From the NCBI RefSeq assembly GCF_000004075.3, contig NC_026656.2:1426001-1490000 (forward strand): 64,000 bases of DNA. The letters run 5' to 3'. Source of the stretch: Cucumis sativus. Lineage: Eukaryota > Streptophyta > Magnoliopsida > Cucurbitales > Cucurbitaceae. A program made the translations under genes and the position numbers. Shown one piece after another: positions 1-12,699 of this stretch; position 1 is the stretch's first letter; each line of letters starts with the position of its first letter. The notes under the pieces were generated by a model. That model ran no database searches, was not told the origin of the DNA, and saw only the letters and a program-made list of their open reading frames with translations.

Positions 1-94
1 ATAATAAAACATACTTATGAACTGTCTCCTTGAATTTCTCCTCGTCCAGAAACTGGAGTATGAGAAACACAAGCTCCCTGCTAAGCGAAGACAT
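1..94 (-). CDS. TPL: TOPLESS/TOPLESS-related co-repressor, first coding exon (partial)
   Basis: Reading the minus strand from the ATG at 94-92 gives a peptide beginning MSSLSRELVFLILQFLDEEK and continuing FKETVH, the diagnostic start of plant TOPLESS/TPR proteins. This stretch is the LisH dimerisation motif that precedes the CTLH and WD40 domains. The coding exon is 15-94; a GTATGT donor at 14-9 splits the next Lys codon (AA/G), and the rest lies beyond position 1. Known role of the family: nuclear co-repressors recruited by EAR-motif proteins in auxin, jasmonate and developmental signalling. TPL cannot be separated from TPR1-4 with 26 residues. The gene has a spliced 5'UTR (see next entry). 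Identity of the family is very secure; the paralogue is not. Confidence 0.93.
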   Translation of the reverse strand, partial: MSSLSRELVFLILQFLDEEKFKETVHKYVLL

Positions 95-395
95 GTCTAT
101 GTCTTCAATTTTGGAAAGAACAACAAGAACCTGAAACGATCTAGCTAAACAGATCAATTAACATTACCAGAAATTCCAATTCGGAATTGAAATCCGATGT
201 TGAAAAAATAACGAATTACATAAAAAATAAAAATAAAAAAAAATAGAAAGAGAGAGAAATTAAAGAATACCTCCTCCTCGGCGCAAGATTAGGGAAGTCA
301 GATCGGAAGTGGTTGAAAGGAGGAAGAGTAAGAAAAATCGGAGAGTTGGAGTGGTTTTTGTGTCTGAAAGGTTTGTGTTGGTTGAAGCTTTTATA
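95..395 (-). promoter_or_regulatory. 5'UTR with intron and TATA box of the TOPLESS-like gene
   Basis: Upstream of the ATG the minus strand has a CAG acceptor at 133-131 and a GTATTC donor at 270-265 that follows a GGAGGAG run. This predicts a 140-bp 5'UTR intron (131-270) between a leader exon from about 360 to 271 and a second UTR exon 130-95. A TATAAAAGC box lies at 395-387, placing the start site near 360. Splicing of the leader just before the ATG is inferred from the sites only. Confidence 0.6.
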
Positions 396-1295
396 CAGAG
401 AAAAGAGGAGAGGGTTAGGGATTTGGAAGAGAGAGATGTGAAGCGAAGAAAGAGAGGTAATGGGACAAATTAAATAGCGCGACCGAGAACGAGATGATAG
501 ATGATAAATAATAGTGTAATAAGAGGGATTGATTATCAGTTGATAAGTTGGGTGATAAGGACGTGGTTGATAAGTAGTTATAGTTATATTTTGTCTTAAA
601 TAAGGCAGGAGGCTTTGCGTATATATCTTCCGCTGCATTTGCGCGATTTTCCAAGACTACTCTCCCCGTTTTCACCAACCTCATTTTTCTAACTTCAAAA
701 TATCCATTTACCTAAATACCCTTTCTCTTTCCTTCCTTTTCTTTTCCTTTTTTTTTCTTCACTTTTCATTTTAAAAAATACAAGAGAGTTTTTATATTAC
801 ATTTCTCACGATCACGTCTCAATATCAATAATAACATATAAATAAATATATTAAAAAACGAAACGACGCTTGATAGCTTGACAAGTCAAAACATTTCAAC
901 ATAGAAGTTTAAGTATGGAACCATGGTCAAAAAATAAAAAAGTTTCATTACATATGGATTGATAATCTCTTCCTAAAAGAGACAATAAAGTTGATTTGAT
1001 TTTTTTTTCTACTAAAATAAGTAAAGGATAATTTAATATATTTTATATTTCATAGTCGATACCATGCAAGTCAAAGTTCCTAAAATCTACATGAATACAA
1101 AACTAACGTCTAATTATTATGCATGAATTAAAGTAAACGTTTATTTCTAAAATAAAACGAGATATTAATTTCTTGATTAATGTTAGGTCCATTTCAGACT
1201 ATACTTAAAACTATCTTTTAAGAAGATGTATGGTGTGAAAATCTAATATATATATCAACTTAATGAACAATATTTTAATTTAACACAAAAAAAAT
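396..1295. other. AT-rich intergenic spacer, no gene seen
   Basis: Upstream of the TOPLESS-like gene. It begins with pyrimidine-rich DNA (about 715-770), then runs of A/T. Open frames on the minus strand here are low-complexity Ser/Tyr/Leu strings without homology that I recognise. No tRNA, hairpin or coding exon was seen. Confidence 0.6.
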
Positions 1296-1859
1296 TATTT
1301 AATATTTAGGAGCTTTAAATTTGTTGCTTCTTTTATATGTTGGGTTTAATTCAAACCATTTTATGTAACATTTAATATAAAAATATATTGTCTATTTTTT
1401 CTCAAACCAATTATTTTAATACAATCTCAACCGTTCATTGGATGAATAATTTAAAATGTCAATCACAAACAACATTTATTAGTATTATTAGGTTCGATTA
1501 TTCAAGATATTTGTTTCTCTTTTATTATTAATATAAATCTAATTAAACTTTAGTACTCTGTAGTTACTAAAAGGAAAATTTTTAAAAAGAGTAGGTTTTA
1601 CAAAAATGTTTTCGACTTATAACAAATTTTATCACTGATAGTCATTGATATGTTATTCGGATATAATCCAAAATTTTGTTATAACTTATAGATATTTTAA
1701 TTTATTATGCTATTTTTTAAAATGTTCCCTGCTAAAAACAATTATCTTGCTATAAATACATGAATAAATAAAATTTTAGTTTAATTTTCAATATGAATTT
1801 TTACTAGAAATAAAAATTAAAAAAAATTATATGCACTAATAAGATTTTAAAAATAAATT

Positions 1860-1930
1860 GGTTAATGGTGTAGTGGTTAGCACTTTGGACTTTGAATCCA
1901 ACGACCTGGGTTCGACTCCCGGTAGGACCT
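1860..1930 (+). pseudogene. tRNA-Gln(UUG) copy 1, damaged acceptor stem
   Basis: The D arm, the anticodon stem TTGGA/TCCAA around loop CTTTGAA (anticodon TTG at 1892-1894), and the T arm CTGGG/CCCGG with TTCGACT loop are all intact, and the 3' side TAGGACC is kept. The 5' side reads GGTTAA where copy 2 reads GGTTCTA, so one base is missing and the inner three acceptor pairs cannot form. Length is 71 instead of 72. It is probably a non-functional relic, though internal pol III A and B boxes remain and it may be transcribed. Confidence 0.75.
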
Positions 1931-2586
1931 ATCAAAAAAAAATCTACACTTATCTTGTAATAAAATTAAAATTATGTTGATTTGATTTTCCTTTATTATA
2001 TTTATGTTCGTGCGTATTTTTAGTATTATATTTTATATAATTTATTTAATATTTATGAGTTTTAAATTTATTGCATTTCTATATGTATTTAATTTATTCA
2101 ACTAAAGTGTTTAATTCAAACCATTCTACACCAAAGAATGTAAATCATCTTTGATTTGATTTAGAAAAGCATTTAATATAAATATATTGTTTACCTTCTT
2201 TTCAAACTATTTATTTTATTACAATTTCAAAGATTCTCTCGATCAATAATTTAAAATGGTTGTCACAAACAAAAATTCATTCATTTATTAGTATTATTAA
2301 TCATTTTTTTTCATCTTTTCCTCTATTTTATAAATGGTCAAATATTTTCCAATTTGAAATATGGATTTTTTCTTGCCACTTATTAAGTTAAATTATTAAA
2401 GATAAATGTTTGTGATATTTTGTTATTAATATAAAATCAAACTTCACATGATCTATACTAACTTTATAATTACTTAAAAAATCATTTTTCTTGTTATAAA
2501 TACATGAATAAATAATATTTTAATTTAATTTTCAATAGTAAAAAATTTAAAAATTATACGTGGTAATAATATTTTAAAAATAAATT

Positions 2587-2658
2587 GGTTCTATGGTGTA
2601 GTGGTTAGCACTTTGGACTTTGAATCCAACAACCTGAGTTCGACTCTCGGTAGGACCT
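2587..2658 (+). tRNA. trnQ-UUG: tRNA-Gln(UUG)
   Basis: 72 nt. Acceptor GGTTCTA pairs with TAGGACC (with G.T wobbles) and T is the discriminator base. The D arm contains GTAGTGGTTAGC, the anticodon stem is TTGGA/TCCAA with loop CTTTGAA (anticodon TTG at 2620-2622, decoding CAA), and the T arm CTGAG/CTCGG encloses TTCGACT. There is no intron and no encoded CCA, as expected for a eukaryotic nuclear tRNA. An A/T-rich tail follows; the TTTT run at 2674-2677 may serve as pol III terminator. Confidence 0.92.
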
Positions 2659-5600
2659 ATCAAATTTTGACCATTTATCTTTTTTAAAAAAACAATAGTT
2701 TTTTTCATAAATTTTCTCTTAAATATATAATTTTTAAAAACTTAAAAGGCTATTGTTATTCATTTTTGGATTGTGTATATATAAATACAAAGGTAGATCT
2801 TAGCAATGCAATGAAGAAGATGTGTGTAATATTTTAGACATAATTTCATTTCTTAGTACAGAATTGATTTTGGATTCTCTTTACTTTTCCTTTCCTTCTT
2901 TTTTCAACTTTTACATATCTCAATCATGTTATCCTTTTTCAAAAACATTATGATTTATAAAGTTTCATATTATAAGAAAATTTTAAAAGTTAGGAATCAA
3001 TTTTTATTATAGAATTTGATTCCTATTAAATTGTTGTATATCTAACCTAACTTTAGAAAAAGAACCTAAAAGTTGAGCTAATATTGACATAATTATTGTT
3101 GTTGTTTTTTTATTTTTTTGTTATTTTAGGAAATTGACACGATTGTTAATAATATGAAATAACAATATAATAGAGTATATAACATACTAAATACGAATAA
3201 GTAAAAAAATCATCGATGATGAACTTTTTAATTTATAAAAAAGTTGAACAAAATATTTTAACGGAATAATATCAGCTAGTATTGATTATAGTATTGTTGG
3301 ATTGTATGAATTGTTTGGATCATAAACTTTTAATTTAATCAAATTTGACCCTAAATCTATCTAAGTGTTTAGTTTTAATAGTCAGTGTTTAATTTTGTCA
3401 TTTTGCATGTATTCGACTCAATAACACTATGTACTATACGAAAAGAAATTGCATCAAATGACAAATAAAATAAGAACGAAAGTGAGATAATCTTGTCACC
3501 TAGATAAAATTAATTTTTTATAAAAGTCAAAACTATATAACTTATTTCAACAAATCCAATCAAACTAAAAATAATAATCATTAAAAAAAGAATAGAAAAA
3601 ATAAACAAACAAAAACAAAATCACTAAAAAGAAAAAATTAATTATATTTTTATTTTAGTTAAGTATCAAAATATATATAACAAAATGAGAAAAACTCATC
3701 AAATCATTTTTTAAATATTTCAAGTTTGTCATTCATTTTCATTTTCATCGTCTTTCTCAACTTAATTTTTTGTTCTCTCTTATATTACTATTTATTTTTT
3801 TTGAATTATTCGATTCTTTCGAATATAAAAAATCGAAATCTAAACGATAATGACTATCCAAATTCAAACACTATTTTACTCAACATAGTTCAAATTTTTT
3901 TTTGTTTTCGAAATAATTAATATTTGAGTGGTTTATTATATTTTATAAAAAAACTCAATTTATTTTCTAAATATTTATTAAAATAAAAAGAACTAAAAAA
4001 AACAAGGAGATAGTGAAACCCAAATTGTGGTAGGTAGGAAGGACACGTAAGAGAACAAAAAACGAAGGCGAGTACCGAAATTGTGTACTCGCAGGAAGAG
4101 GAGTGCAGAAATTGAAAGGAAAAAAAAAAAAGAAGTATTTGGAATGAATGACTTTAGTGGGGCCCATGGAAACAAGCGTGTAAGAAACGTATGCTAAAAA
4201 TAAGGCAACAACACACACTACAGACTACACACACACACCCCTTTCTCTTTCTCATTCTCGCATTGTATCATATCGTGAGAAAAAAAAGGCGATAGAGATA
4301 AGTGCATGTGTGAGTCTCAGTCTCTCTATTTTCATTTTAAAACAACGCTTCCAAATCTAATCAATTTTTCCACTACATCCCCCTCTACTCTAACAACCCT
4401 GCACTTCCTTTCCACCGCCAATCACAACAATACTACTTATATTCTTTTTCTTTTTCAAACTCTCATATTTCCATTTTTTTTTCTTTTACATATAATTACT
4501 AATTTCTGAAATTAAATGGTTGAGATATTATTATATTTACAATTATAACTTTCTTCACCTCATCATTCATTTTTGTACCTTAAATGGTTGAGTCAATATT
4601 TGTGTATATGATAATGTTGAAAATCACACATTATAATTTTTTTAAAAAAACTATATATGTGGACGTAATCAAAATAAATATGTTTTCAACTCATTTTATT
4701 TTATAAAGTTTGGGGGAAAAAAAGGCTTAGAACAAATGTGAAAGAGGTTGGAATTTTCCTTAAAGTAGGACAAAAGAAAAATAAAATAAAATCATTATTT
4801 ATTATAACTAATTTGAAGTTTTTTTCTTTTTTCTTTTGAGGAATTAAAGTTCCTATTTACTGAGAAATTCCCAAAAGCAAAAGAGAAGAAAATGATTGCT
4901 ACTTAAATATGCATCACACAATTTGAGTATTTATTTTGAATATATAAGAAGGGATAAATAAATAAATAAATAAATAAGTCAGTTTCTTGAAGTTTCAAGT
5001 CAATGTTGGGTGTACACTAAAAAAATTTAATGAAGATAGTTTGTGAAAATGACTTTGTGATATAAATTTACCAAAATGACTTTGTGAAAAAAAGATATTT
5101 CATTCTTAGGTAAGGTGATTTCTAACCTTTTTCTTTTCCTTTAAAAGAAAATTTTACCATTAGTAAATTTCCAACTTTTTTTTTTTACTATCGATATAAA
5201 TATTATGTTATTCTATATATATATATATAAATGTAGAATATGTTTCAACCCTTTTTTTTAATGACATTATTATTATTATTATTATTATCATAATCATGAT
5301 TTAATTTTAATGAGTATAGTTTTATAAATGATAGTGAAGAAAAAAAAGTTGGAAAAGGAAACCCTAAATCATGGCAATGTTGGGCCCAGGAAGAAAAGAG
5401 ATTGACTTAATGACATTTTAATTATATTTCACTAATCAAACTGTTTCAATGGTGTTTAAGACTAATATGTAAATATGATCAAATGATTTCTCTCTATATA
5501 TTTGGTAATCAAATTAAATATGGAGACTAAATAATGCATTACAAATCATTCATTATTAAACCTCTTATTTTATAACACAAAATTTTGTCGAGTTGTTCTT

Positions 5601-6269
5601 TCTTTAATTAAATGTAGCAAAGTATAGAAAGGTTGTTTATAGAAATGAATTAAAATAAACAAATCAATAGTCACAAATGAGAAGAGAAAATAAAATTTTA
5701 AAAGATAAATTAGTTTATTTGTTTTTTGCATGCATAGAATGATACTTTTGCATAGTCTTTTCCTAATATCAAGTATATATATAAGCTCACACTTTATAGA
5801 GACTTTCCATTAAAGTTTTATCTAATTAATATTTGTTTTATATCTTAAAACAAAAATGTAAAGTAATGTTAAACAAAAAGGGAAGATTTAATCAAAAACT
5901 ATCTTATCTTATCAACATCTTGTATTTGCTCATATTTCTTTCTTTCATGCTTGCTGAGGTGTCTCGAGAATGCTAGTTTGGTTAAGTTGTTTGTTGTTCG
6001 GGTTCATTACCTTAAAAAAGGAAGAAAAATAGAAAGAAAGAAAGGATCATGTGTTCACAATATTGGTAGCGTACCATACCCTCTTTTTGTTTATACCATA
6101 CAATTACTTCTCTTAGACATTAGTAGAACTCATATTAATATCAATGGACCTTATTTTGCTTATAAAAAATACGGTTGAATATTAACTATATATATGTGAT
6201 GATTCAATTAATCCTTAAACAATAATTTTTGCTATTTTTGCAAGAGTCCCTAAATATATTTTATGGTAT

Positions 6270-6390
6270 ATTTTCAACTATAATAAAATAAATCACAATA
6301 TTTATAACATATGACAAAATATCACAGTTTATTTATAATAGATTTTGATAGACTATTGCATGTGTCTATTTATACCGTATTTGAATTTAC
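6270..6390. repeat. Dispersed AT-rich repeat, copy b
   Basis: Degenerate member of a family seen at least eight times in the window, with the motif order AATATTTATAACA, TATCACA, TAGATTTTGATAGACTATTGC and TGTCTATTTATACCG. Its best-preserved relative is at 48460-48640. No terminal inverted repeats or target-site duplications could be defined by eye. Confidence 0.45.
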
Positions 6391-8114
6391 ACACGAACCC
6401 ATTTTAGTTTTTCAAAAAAGTATGAATATAATTGAAACTTTAGCATCCTCTTTTTCTTTTTGTGAAATGGAAAAGGGCTATAAAGAGAGAGAAAATAAAA
6501 TGTATTAATTTTGGGAAAAGTCCATCTCAAGAAGTTTGATGGATATTTCCAACTTTTCCATTGTGTGTTATTTGTTTTTAATGGAAAGTCCACATGTATT
6601 TTAAGCCCAAATGTCATACTAACATTCATATATTTAATTTCATATGTCAACATCTTAACACCAACTCAAATCTATTACATAATACTGTGATCAATTAAAT
6701 ATCATAAAATTCTAGATAAAGAGATATGATTAAATAATATATTTCATTTCTTTTTAGATTTATATAACAACCTTTATTTTAATTATTATAGTTATTGAAA
6801 GAGTCGTCCTTTGAATTGATTGAAAAATAAATAAAACTTAAAACGTCTAAATGAACTTAACTAATTAAGTGCTAATTGACACCGTCATTCATCCTAAATT
6901 CGAGAGATTCAAATAACTTTAAATTTAAAAAACCTTAAAATTATTTCATCTTATATTTCTCGTGGTTTTATTTTTTCATTAGAAAAAAATATCAAATACA
7001 AAATTTTTCATAAGACGTTGAACTTAACACGAGGAATAAAAAAATGGAACTTTCTAACACGAGACCACGTTAATTGAGTGGGGGCTATGGACAGGATAGT
7101 AAAACCCTATAGACGTGTCCATCTCAATATTCATCCTTTTTATGCAAAAATCAATTTTCTATCTCTAAAACCCCAAATTAATTTTCTAAATATATGTATA
7201 CTAATTGGATTTTTTTTTTTGTTTATGTTGTGAAATAATATTTCAAATTAAAGTTGATCATAAAAATAGATGGAAAAAATAATGGATCCAAACATAATTT
7301 TCTAAAAATTGAAATGCCTAAATGACTTGAAGTAAAATACAAAAGTGGATGATAAACGTTTGGAAATTATTAGGACTATGAATGATGTTTTTAAAAGTGT
7401 AATTATCTTTGGTGAAATTTGAATTAGAATATTTAGATCTTTTCATCCTTTAAACTAAAATAAAAATGAGATTTAAAATAGTAAAATTTAATAATTAAAA
7501 TACAAGGTATTTTTATTTAATTTAATAATATTTGAAAAAGTGAAAAAACCGTAAAAGATGAAGAATTTATTTGTAGTACATCAAATTCTTTTCATTATTA
7601 CGTCAACATTTTCCGATACGTCACATTACCATTACAGTTGTTATAGAGCATCTTTCACTTTTATGGAAGAAATGGTGTCAAATTTATCTACGACATAGTA
7701 ACGTCATTTTCAATTTTCAAAATAGTTCTAACCCATCTCGAGAGAAGAAGAGGAAAAAATGGAAGTAAGTTATGTTGATAGAATTACTACTGTACTTCCT
7801 AATTTGTTTCCCAAATCACGGAGTAAAACAAGCGTTACAAAATGAAAAGTAAATAGGATATATATTAGTAGTCACCGACACAAAACGTTATTTTAAGAGA
7901 AAGGAAAGAGATAGAACTACTAAAATGAATATAAAATTAGTAAAATATATCACTTCGTTTGAAAGAAAATAATAGACAAATTTACTCATTTTGTTTAGTA
8001 ATGTTTAGAGAGACCAAATAAAAATGTAATCCAAATCACAAGTATTACCCTCAAATATAATTTAACCTAAACATAACCTTTCTTATTTGTTATAAAATTG
8101 ATCCAAAAAGAGGG

Positions 8115-8131
8115 CACGTGAGGAACACGTG
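8115..8131. promoter_or_regulatory. Two G-boxes one helical turn apart
   Basis: CACGTG occurs at 8115-8120 and 8126-8131, 11 bp start to start. A TGGGCT element on the minus strand is about 15 bp away. These are standard plant bZIP/bHLH and TCP type motifs. No gene was found close by on either strand, so the target, if any, is unknown. Confidence 0.4.
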
Positions 8132-8629
8132 ATGCATTTGAGCCCATTAGGTGATGAAATGTATTGACCCATCAAGAGAGGTCCAAATACCAATTCTTCT
8201 TCTTCTTCTTCTTTATTATTTTTAAGGAATATTTGTTGTGAGATTGTTACTATTTAATTTGATTATGTTATTTTAATTTTATTTCTTGAGATTATTTAAA
8301 TTACAAATTGGTCTTTAAGGTATTCTATTTCTTCCCAAGTCATTTTAGTTTGAGATTGTTGTACCTTTTAAAATCATTGTTGGCAATTGTGTAATGAAGT
8401 AGATTGGTGTTCTTGATAAATTTCAAGTTTTATATAGAAAAGTGGGTTCCAATGAACAAATTAAATTATATTAGACATATTATAATTATAAGGTTTTAGT
8501 GGTTAAGGTTTGTATACATTTTTTACATATTATATCTAACGAGATCTATCTATGTTTATATGACTGCATTCAACATGAGGCGAATTTAATTAACATATGA
8601 CCTTTATTAATGACAAACTTCTATTGGTT

Positions 8630-8730
8630 TATATTATTGATAGATATCAATAAACTTCTATTAATTTTCATAACTGATAGGACTATCAATATCTATATGA
8701 AATAATATAGAAAATTTTGCTGTAATTTGA
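8630..8730. repeat. Dispersed AT-rich repeat, copy c
   Basis: Contains TTGATAGATATCAATAAACT, TTCTATTAATTTTCATAACT, GATAGGACTATCAATATC and AAAATTTTGCTGTAATTTG in the order seen in the other copies. Internal GATAG/CTATC pairs make it partly self-complementary. Confidence 0.5.
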
Positions 8731-8948
8731 TCTACTTTTGTGTATTTTTTTCTTTACCTGGACGAACATATTTTTTTTGAGAAGTTTTAAGTCTACCCGT
8801 TTCTTAAACAACATTAAATTAATGAGAAAATTGGTAGCAACACACCAAAACCAAAACTTGTCCCACAATTTTGATACAAAAATGTAGTGTTAACATCACC
8901 ATTATACATTTGTTGTCCAAAGTTGATTAAGACTCTTGACCCTCACTT

Positions 8949-8949
8949 T

Positions 8950-8985
<36 letters not shown>
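8949..8985. repeat. (TA)n microsatellite
   Basis: Nearly pure TA dinucleotides interrupted by one AA. A second TA tract lies at about 9356-9373, inside an otherwise more complex stretch. Confidence 0.9.
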
Positions 8986-11900
8986 GCCATAAAAATAAAG
9001 AAAGGAAAAGAAGAAGAAAAGAAAAAAAACATTTGCTTTGATAATAAGCAAAGTGGGTGTGGGGGGAAGTTGAGACTTTCATGGGCAATGTTGTGTCCCT
9101 TTCATTTGTTTTAAGAATCAAACTCTGACTCTTAACTTCTCTGCATTTTGTCACCTCTCTCTCTCTTTCTCTTTTCTATTTTTATACCATTTTCTCCCAT
9201 CATTAACATATTTAATCATCTATCTATATTCCCATCAAACAACAAAATAGCCATAACGAATAAAAAGGAAAGATTAGGGTTAAAAGATAAAGAATAAAAA
9301 GAGAAAGATATAGATGGTGATGGAAAAGGACCATTTTTTAAAAGTCCATATTGTACATATATATATATATATACAAGGTTCTTTCTAGTCAATGTAGCAT
9401 CAACAGGCCAAATTCCCTCTAAGAGTTCAAACATTCCAAAGAGAAAAAACAAACAAATAAAAGCAAAATATTAAATCACAACTCTAGTGACCAACTTTCA
9501 ACCACTGTGCATGTGTATCCTACTTGGTTTCCAAGCTTGATGACATTTTCAACAATTTTCTAAAATTATCGTATACGTTCTTGACATAACAAAATTTAAA
9601 ATCACTTTAGATATAAACTTCAAAAAGCACATTCGATAGATTCACAATGCCACGAGCTTAATTATTAGACAACAAACAAAAGTTTTTCGAGTCTAATAAC
9701 TAGCAAATTTAGAGACTAAATTAGAAATTAAAAAGAGGGGGAAAAACCCAAATAAAAAATTAAAGAATGTGACAGCAAACAGAAACAAAATGAGTCACAT
9801 TAAAGTTGAGAAGAGAGAGGTGAGAAGTGAAGAGAAAAATCAGAGGGTGGGGCTTTGTGTTGAAAGCTTCTATTTGAGAATGATTGTTAGTTTTTTTTTT
9901 CTTTCCCTTCTAACTTTTGCAGAGGGAATCTCAACTTACCCCCAAAAAAAGAGAAAAGAGTTGGAATTAATAGGAAAAAAATGAAAGGAATCACAGCCTT
10001 AAGAGATACAAATATGTCAAAATCATTCATTTCTAAACTTTAGAAATTTTGCTCTTATTGGATACATATAAAAGTTGCTAGCTGTTTTTTCTAAGGTGTC
10101 GGATTCTACCAACAATAAATTTCATGCCTTTTTACATTACATGCCATATGGTGGTAATTTTCCATTATTTTCACTTGGATATGGAGGCAATCCAGGTCGT
10201 AAAGCTATTGTAAAGTTAGAAAATCTACGTTTAAAAATTAAAATTGTTTAGTTCGGACTTGCAAAGAGTCAATGATAAGTTTTTAAGTAAGTTTTTTGCA
10301 ATTTGAAAAGGTGTACTTACTTTTTGTTTGTTCAACTTTTGGTTGGCTGTACATTCTTTTTTTTCTTCTCACTTTTGTTTGCAAGACTCAATTGAGGTAT
10401 TAACTTGTATTTTTTTGCATGTAACAATTGTACATGAGACAAAATACTGTTGTTTCTTTGTTTTACACAAACAACAAAGTTACAAAATGCTTTCACACAT
10501 GTGAAATGTGTTATATGTCCAAAGAAAAAAAAAGTCATTTTTTGCTTTATGATTTTTTCATGGCATCTTATGTCAAATGGTAAGTTAAGACAATTATCAC
10601 CAATGGTGACCGACAAAGTTACGAAGGTTTATGTTTGAAGTGAAGAATATTTTCACATTTGTGTGGATTGATATATATATATAGAAATAGACCAAATATG
10701 TAACTATTGGAACATAGAGTAGGGTAAGGCAAAGGAAGGGACAAAAGAGCAGAGGGAAAAGACTAGGTAGCTCTATGCCATGGCAGAAAAAAAAAATAGT
10801 AAAGGAGAGTTATATAATTGAACAGCATTTTGATAGATAGTATATACCTAACTGTGGCTCTATACAATCCGACCCCAAATTCCTATTTTTATGATTTATA
10901 GAAAATTACTTTTTTCTTTTTATATGTGCGAGTATTCGTACATATGAATTAACCTTATGATTTTTTTTAGTCATTGAAACTATGTCACTTTTTTCCATCA
11001 CTAGACCAATTCATGCCTAATCAAAGGCTTAAAGGTAGGAAGTGAGATCATTATCAAGTAGTTAATTAGTTTTTATATTTTAAACGGTTCTTAAACTTAT
11101 GCTACTCATATTCTTAAAATAAAATAATACGAAGAGAATAAGTTATAATATCATGTGTATGTATGCACGTGTACGTGTGAAAAGGAAAAAACGAAAAGCA
11201 TGATGAAGATATAGAGAAGAGTTAGTAGAGAGAGATAAGAGGAGAAAAATATATGTGACAAAGGGGGTTGAGTTGAGGTTGCCACACTAAATATAAGTGA
11301 ATGTGTGGTATGGATTATGAAATATGAAAAGGTGAGAAGTTTAAAGAATGGAAATCTATTTCTAACCCATGTATTTGAAATTTCATAAATCTATTAATAT
11401 TATGCAGTCAACTTGATCCAAAGTAATTTCTAAACGAATTGAGAATACAATTAACATAAGTGCTAACTAAGTTCTGAGAATTGGAGTAATGTAATAAAAT
11501 TAGAACGTGATATAACCCATGTTTGAAATGGACATTTTGAATATGATTTGTAATACATTGTTTCCTCACGGCATGATCCTATTTTTTTTTTTATATTCCA
11601 TCCTCGTTTGCACATCACGCATTCTAACACCCCTTAAACTCCTAATATACCTGATCATATATCAGCTCCACTAGTTCTTACGTTTCAACATATTTCACTT
11701 ATAACCCATGAGTGTTATGAATACTTCCTATTTGATCTCTAAATTTCAAAATTTTAGACCTGACGCAATTCAGTTTGGAATTTTCTTTTTGGTCCTTTAG
11801 ATCTCAATATTTTACACCTCCCTCTGAATTCTTTCTGATGCTCCATTTTTTGTTCTCATAGACTAATCATTAGTGAAAATTACTTAAAAATCAAGAGTGC

Positions 11901-12040
11901 AGATGTAGACAGTTTCTTATGTTTTTCAAAAAAAGAAAAATAATAAAATATTTTTCCATGTTTTTTCTGGAATGAGAACAAATTATTCAAACCCTTCTTT
12001 CACCTTAAACAAAACAAAACAAAAAACCAAAAATATTAAA

Positions 12041-12690
12041 ATAGTTATCAAAATCCCTTCACCTCTCTTACAGAAAAATAAAAAAAATAAATAAAGGACA
12101 AATTTAAGAATTTAATATGTGCCTTTTTGAAATTAAACTTTTATTTGTTCATAAACCCATTAACCCATCACTGTGCTGTGCCCCTCATCGCTGTGATCTT
12201 GTTATTAAAGAAACAAGGAAAATGGTTCAAAATGAAACATCTTTTACTCATGAAAGGGTCTGAAATTTCAAAGTTCAACAACTTTAAAGACATCAACAGC
12301 CATAAAAAATCCTCACAAACTTGATACTTTTTTTTTTTAAAAAAAACCATAAATAAGAAATAGCTATCAAAATCCCTTACACCCCTCTTAAAACTTATTA
12401 AACATTTATAAAGAAAACCTCCTTATAAACACAAAATTAAAAATAAAAAAACCTACACATCTTTTTTAAGACACTTCAAAATTCCAGTAAATCTGTAGTT
12501 TACTGCTAAACAAAACTGTTTATAAATAGTTATCAAAATCCCTTACACCCCTTCCCCTAAAGAAAAAATCAAAGTTCAAGGACCCTATTAAAACGATTTT
12601 GAAGTTCAACGTCCTTTCAAAGACACAAAACAGAATTCAAAACCATAATTAAACAATATATAAAGTTATCAAATTCCCTTTCACACACTA
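12041..12690. repeat. 27-bp motif repeated four times
   Basis: The motif, roughly TAGTTATCAAAATCCCTT followed by ACACCCCTC, begins near 12041, 12361, 12527 and 12664. The last copy is the most changed. Distances are about 320, 166 and 137 bp, so this is an irregular direct-repeat cluster rather than a tandem array. Spacer sequences (AAAGTTCAA, AAAAACCATAA) are also loosely shared, suggesting decayed longer units. No coding meaning seen. Confidence 0.6.
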
Positions 12691-12699
12691 CCATTACTA

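Larger units (their letters stand above)
1296..2658 (+). repeat. Tandem segmental duplication carrying two tRNA-Gln copies
   Basis: Units of about 635 bp (1296-1930) and 616 bp (2043-2658) align along their length. Both start near a block ATTTAATATTTA, share TTTAATTCAAACCATT, then a block around ATAATTTAAAATG, then TAAATACATGAATAAATAA, and both end with a tRNA-Gln sequence. The start-to-start distance of the tRNAs is 727 bp. Flanks have diverged much more than the tRNA cores, so the duplication is old and only the tRNA part is constrained. Confidence 0.8.
2659..12040. other. Long AT-rich gene-poor interval
   Basis: No exon with a recognisable protein domain was found on either strand. Open frames are short and low-complexity (for example 3967-4218 minus and 5951-6178 plus). 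Visible content includes an AAAT repeat near 4955-4978, an ATT repeat near 5267-5289, TA microsatellites, TGGGCC motifs near 4157 and 5384, and copies of a dispersed repeat near 6270-6390 and 8630-8730. Unannotated noncoding transcripts cannot be excluded. Confidence 0.5.

Noticed and set aside
216-684. Two minus-strand open frames of 140 and 89 aa
   Set aside because: They overlap the predicted 5'UTR and promoter of the TOPLESS-like gene and are low-complexity strings without a domain.
1860-1930. Calling the first tRNA copy functional
   Set aside because: Three inner acceptor pairs cannot form and one base is missing relative to the intact copy.
3967-4509. Cluster of short frames near 4.0-4.5 kb
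   Set aside because: Ser/Thr/Phe-rich low-complexity on both strands with no splice or domain support.
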